Assembly: GCA_014084085.1 (NCBI GenBank)
Contig: NPFB01000011.1
Coordinates: 403,701-431,556, forward strand
Origin: Hondaea fermentalgiana
Taxonomy: Eukaryota; Sar; Bigyra; Thraustochytrida; Thraustochytriidae
DNA length: 27,856 bases
Reading direction: 5' to 3'
This document shows, piece after piece, positions 26,430 through 27,856 of the stretch; position 1 is the first letter of the stretch, and each line of letters opens with the position of its first letter. The notes beneath the pieces were generated by a model. That model was given only the letters and a program-made list of their open reading frames with translations. It was not told where the DNA came from and did no database searches. A program made the position numbers and the translations under genes.

Positions 26430-27575
26430 ATGCTCGGCGTGGTGCGTGCAAGAGCCTCGACCGCAAACTACACGCGTGAGTCGAGGCGCTGGATCACTGG
26501 GCGCAGAAAGGCAGCACAGGAGCGCCAGCGGCGACAATGGCGACAGGGCGTGCAGCAGATGCTCGTCGAGCGGTGGGAGCTGCGCGAGGCCCAGAGGCTG
26601 CAGCAAGCGAAAGAAGCACAGCTTTTGCAGCAGCAGCAGCAGCAGCAGAAGCAGCAAAAGGGGAAGCCAATTGAGGCAAATTCCACCCGAAAATGGTACA
26701 TGAGAATACCTGGCGTGCAGAGCTTGTATGACTACTATGCATGGGTTAAGCCCGCTTTCGCTCCCTTAAGCTATCCCCCCGGATACGATATTCCATATTG
26801 GTATCGTAAGAAGTACACGCTCGAGGATTTCCGGAGAGGTTTTGTGGACGGAACGCGCATGTACATACGATCCTTCAAGGACCCTGATGTGGTGGACCAC
26901 GGCATTCTCGATCCCAAAGAGCTTGAGCGCAAGATGAAAAAGGAGGAAAAGGAAATGGATGAGCTCGCAGCAAAGGTCAAGGTTACTCGAAAACAGGCCC
27001 AGAAGGGTCTTGGCATGACACGATCGATTCTCGAGGGCTTACGCGATGGCATGACAAGCTTTGTCGAGGGTTACAAAGAAGGTCGTGTGCAAGCCATGGC
27101 CGACATCGAAGAGGATAATCGCAAGAGAGCCAAAGAAGGAAAACGACCCCGCGGTATCTCGTCATTCTTGCTTCAAGGAGACGACGAAGATGCCGAGAAA
27201 CTAAAACGCTCATCGAAATTTACGCTCAACAAGTACAGGAAACTCCGCGCTGACCGCGTGCGCATCGCTCGAGAAATCAAGGAAAAGGCTGAGGAAGAAG
27301 CCGAGGAAGCTCTTTGGGACAAAGCAGAGGCAGAACTGAAGGCTGAGGCCGCCGCAGAAGTAGCTCGTCGTGAGGCCGCGGAGGCTGAGCGTATTGCCCG
27401 CGGCCCTCAGTACGAGACAGGCGTAGGCAGTCACAAGCGACGAAGGGCAGCAAAACGATTCTCGCGAGTGCTTGACGCTCACTCCGACGGGGAGGACCCG
27501 CGTACTGGCGAGAAAGGGAAGGAAAGTGAGGAAGTTGGACTGCCCATCTCGAAGGAGACCAAAAGGGATACTTAG
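26430..27575 (+). CDS. Unrecognised basic protein with mitochondrial-like N-terminus
   Basis: I do not recognise this 381-residue protein. I start it at the ATG at 26430, because the frame further upstream has no ATG. The first 40 residues (MLGVVRARASTANYTRESRR onward) are rich in Arg, Ser and Ala with almost no acid, as in a mitochondrial presequence. A Gln-rich tract (about 67-78) follows. The next part is aromatic and conserved-looking: YDYYAWVKPAFAPLSYPPGY and IPYWYRKKYTLEDF (about 100-134). Two related segments follow: RGFVDGTRMYIRSFK (136-150) and EGLRDGMTSFVEGYK (202-216), each with G-x-x-D-G then aromatic-hydrophobic and a final aromatic-Lys. The rest is charged helix, probably coiled coil (about 155-185 and 275-330), with an acidic C-terminus. 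The glycine spacing loosely recalls Yae1-type GxxxG motifs, but this is too weak to name it. It lies 188 bp downstream of the SNF2-LRR gene on the same strand. Confidence 0.85.
   Translation: MLGVVRARASTANYTRESRRWITGRRKAAQERQRRQWRQGVQQMLVERWELREAQRLQQAKEAQLLQQQQQQQKQQKGKPIEANSTRKWYMRIPGVQSLYDYYAWVKPAFAPLSYPPGYDIPYWYRKKYTLEDFRRGFVDGTRMYIRSFKDPDVVDHGILDPKELERKMKKEEKEMDELAAKVKVTRKQAQKGLGMTRSILEGLRDGMTSFVEGYKEGRVQAMADIEEDNRKRAKEGKRPRGISSFLLQGDDEDAEKLKRSSKFTLNKYRKLRADRVRIAREIKEKAEEEAEEALWDKAEAELKAEAAAEVARREAAEAERIARGPQYETGVGSHKRRRAAKRFSRVLDAHSDGEDPRTGEKGKESEEVGLPISKETKRDT
26627..26662 (+). repeat. CAG-rich tract encoding Gln residues
   Basis: CAG codons with one AAG interruption encode the Gln-rich tract of the unrecognised basic protein, between its presequence-like N-terminus and the aromatic segment. 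Confidence 0.9.
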
Positions 27576-27856
27576 AATGCAAAAAGGGAACGCCATTCGA
27601 GACGCTTTCTCGCGCTTTTGATGCAGATTGCCGATCGTTTTTCTTCTGACCTCGACAGAAATTGTGAACGCTTGGTCACGTTGCCGCGCAGTATGTTGTT
27701 TGTCGAATCCTGTGCGCATATACATTTTCTCTTTCACCCCGTCGGATGTCCAGGAGGAGACAATGCAGCTGCCACTAGGGCAGTGTATGGCGCAGCAGAA
27801 ATTTCTGCTTCAATGTCGACACGCGGGCACAGTTTTTTTTGGGGGGGGAGAGGGGG
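27576..27856. other. 3' flank with palindrome and terminal T/G tract
   Basis: No gene is seen between the last stop codon and the window end. A perfect 16-bp palindrome, AGCAGAAATTTCTGCT, lies at 27794-27809. The window closes with nine T, nine G and a further AGAGGGGG, a composition found nowhere else in the window. Confidence 0.6.

Noticed and set aside
26284..26703. Plus-strand frame starting at ATG 26284, possible 5' exon of the last gene
   Set aside because: It overlaps the better-supported frame in another phase, and the main frame needs no extra exon from 26430 on.

Overview
The window looks like nuclear DNA of a GC-rich, intron-poor protist. Eight genes can be supported. Seven are read as single uninterrupted exons and one small gene carries a GT-AG intron. 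The proteins are typically eukaryotic: MYB factors, an RCC1-repeat protein, a SNF2 ATPase with leucine-rich repeats and a vacuolar-type amino-acid transporter. They carry long acidic, poly-Gln and Ala/Ser-rich disordered segments. This style fits a thraustochytrid (Labyrinthulomycetes, stramenopiles) best, but that is an inference from gene style, not from a marker gene.

Layout. 1-1816: no convincing gene, but short repeats and a run of hairpins. 1817-2440 (-): small basic two-exon protein, possibly UPF0390/L10K-like. 2986-6741 (+): RCC1 propeller protein with IPT/Ig-like repeats. 6836-7252 (-): AcpS-type phosphopantetheinyl transferase, convergent with the RCC1 gene. 7803-9884 (-): three-repeat MYB protein. 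9885-16651: about 6.8 kb without a credible gene, full of tetra- and pentanucleotide arrays and containing one diverged tandem duplication. 16652-18595 (+): R2R3-MYB protein, divergent from the first MYB. 19103-20863 (+): AAAP-family amino-acid transporter. 21295-26241 (+): SNF2 ATPase of the Rad5/Rad16/TTF2 type fused to AMN1-like leucine-rich repeats. 26430-27575 (+): unrecognised basic protein with a mitochondrial-like N-terminus and an internal repeat.

The genes do not form an obvious pathway. The strongest local themes are nuclear or chromatin functions (two MYBs, the SNF2-LRR protein, perhaps the RCC1 protein) and the contrast between compact spacing (about 95-550 bp) elsewhere and the single 6.8 kb gap between the two divergent MYB genes. 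The most unusual observations are the RING-less SNF2-LRR fusion, the RCC1 plus repeated Ig-like architecture, the internal repeat of the last protein, and the repeat-filled gap with its diverged duplication.
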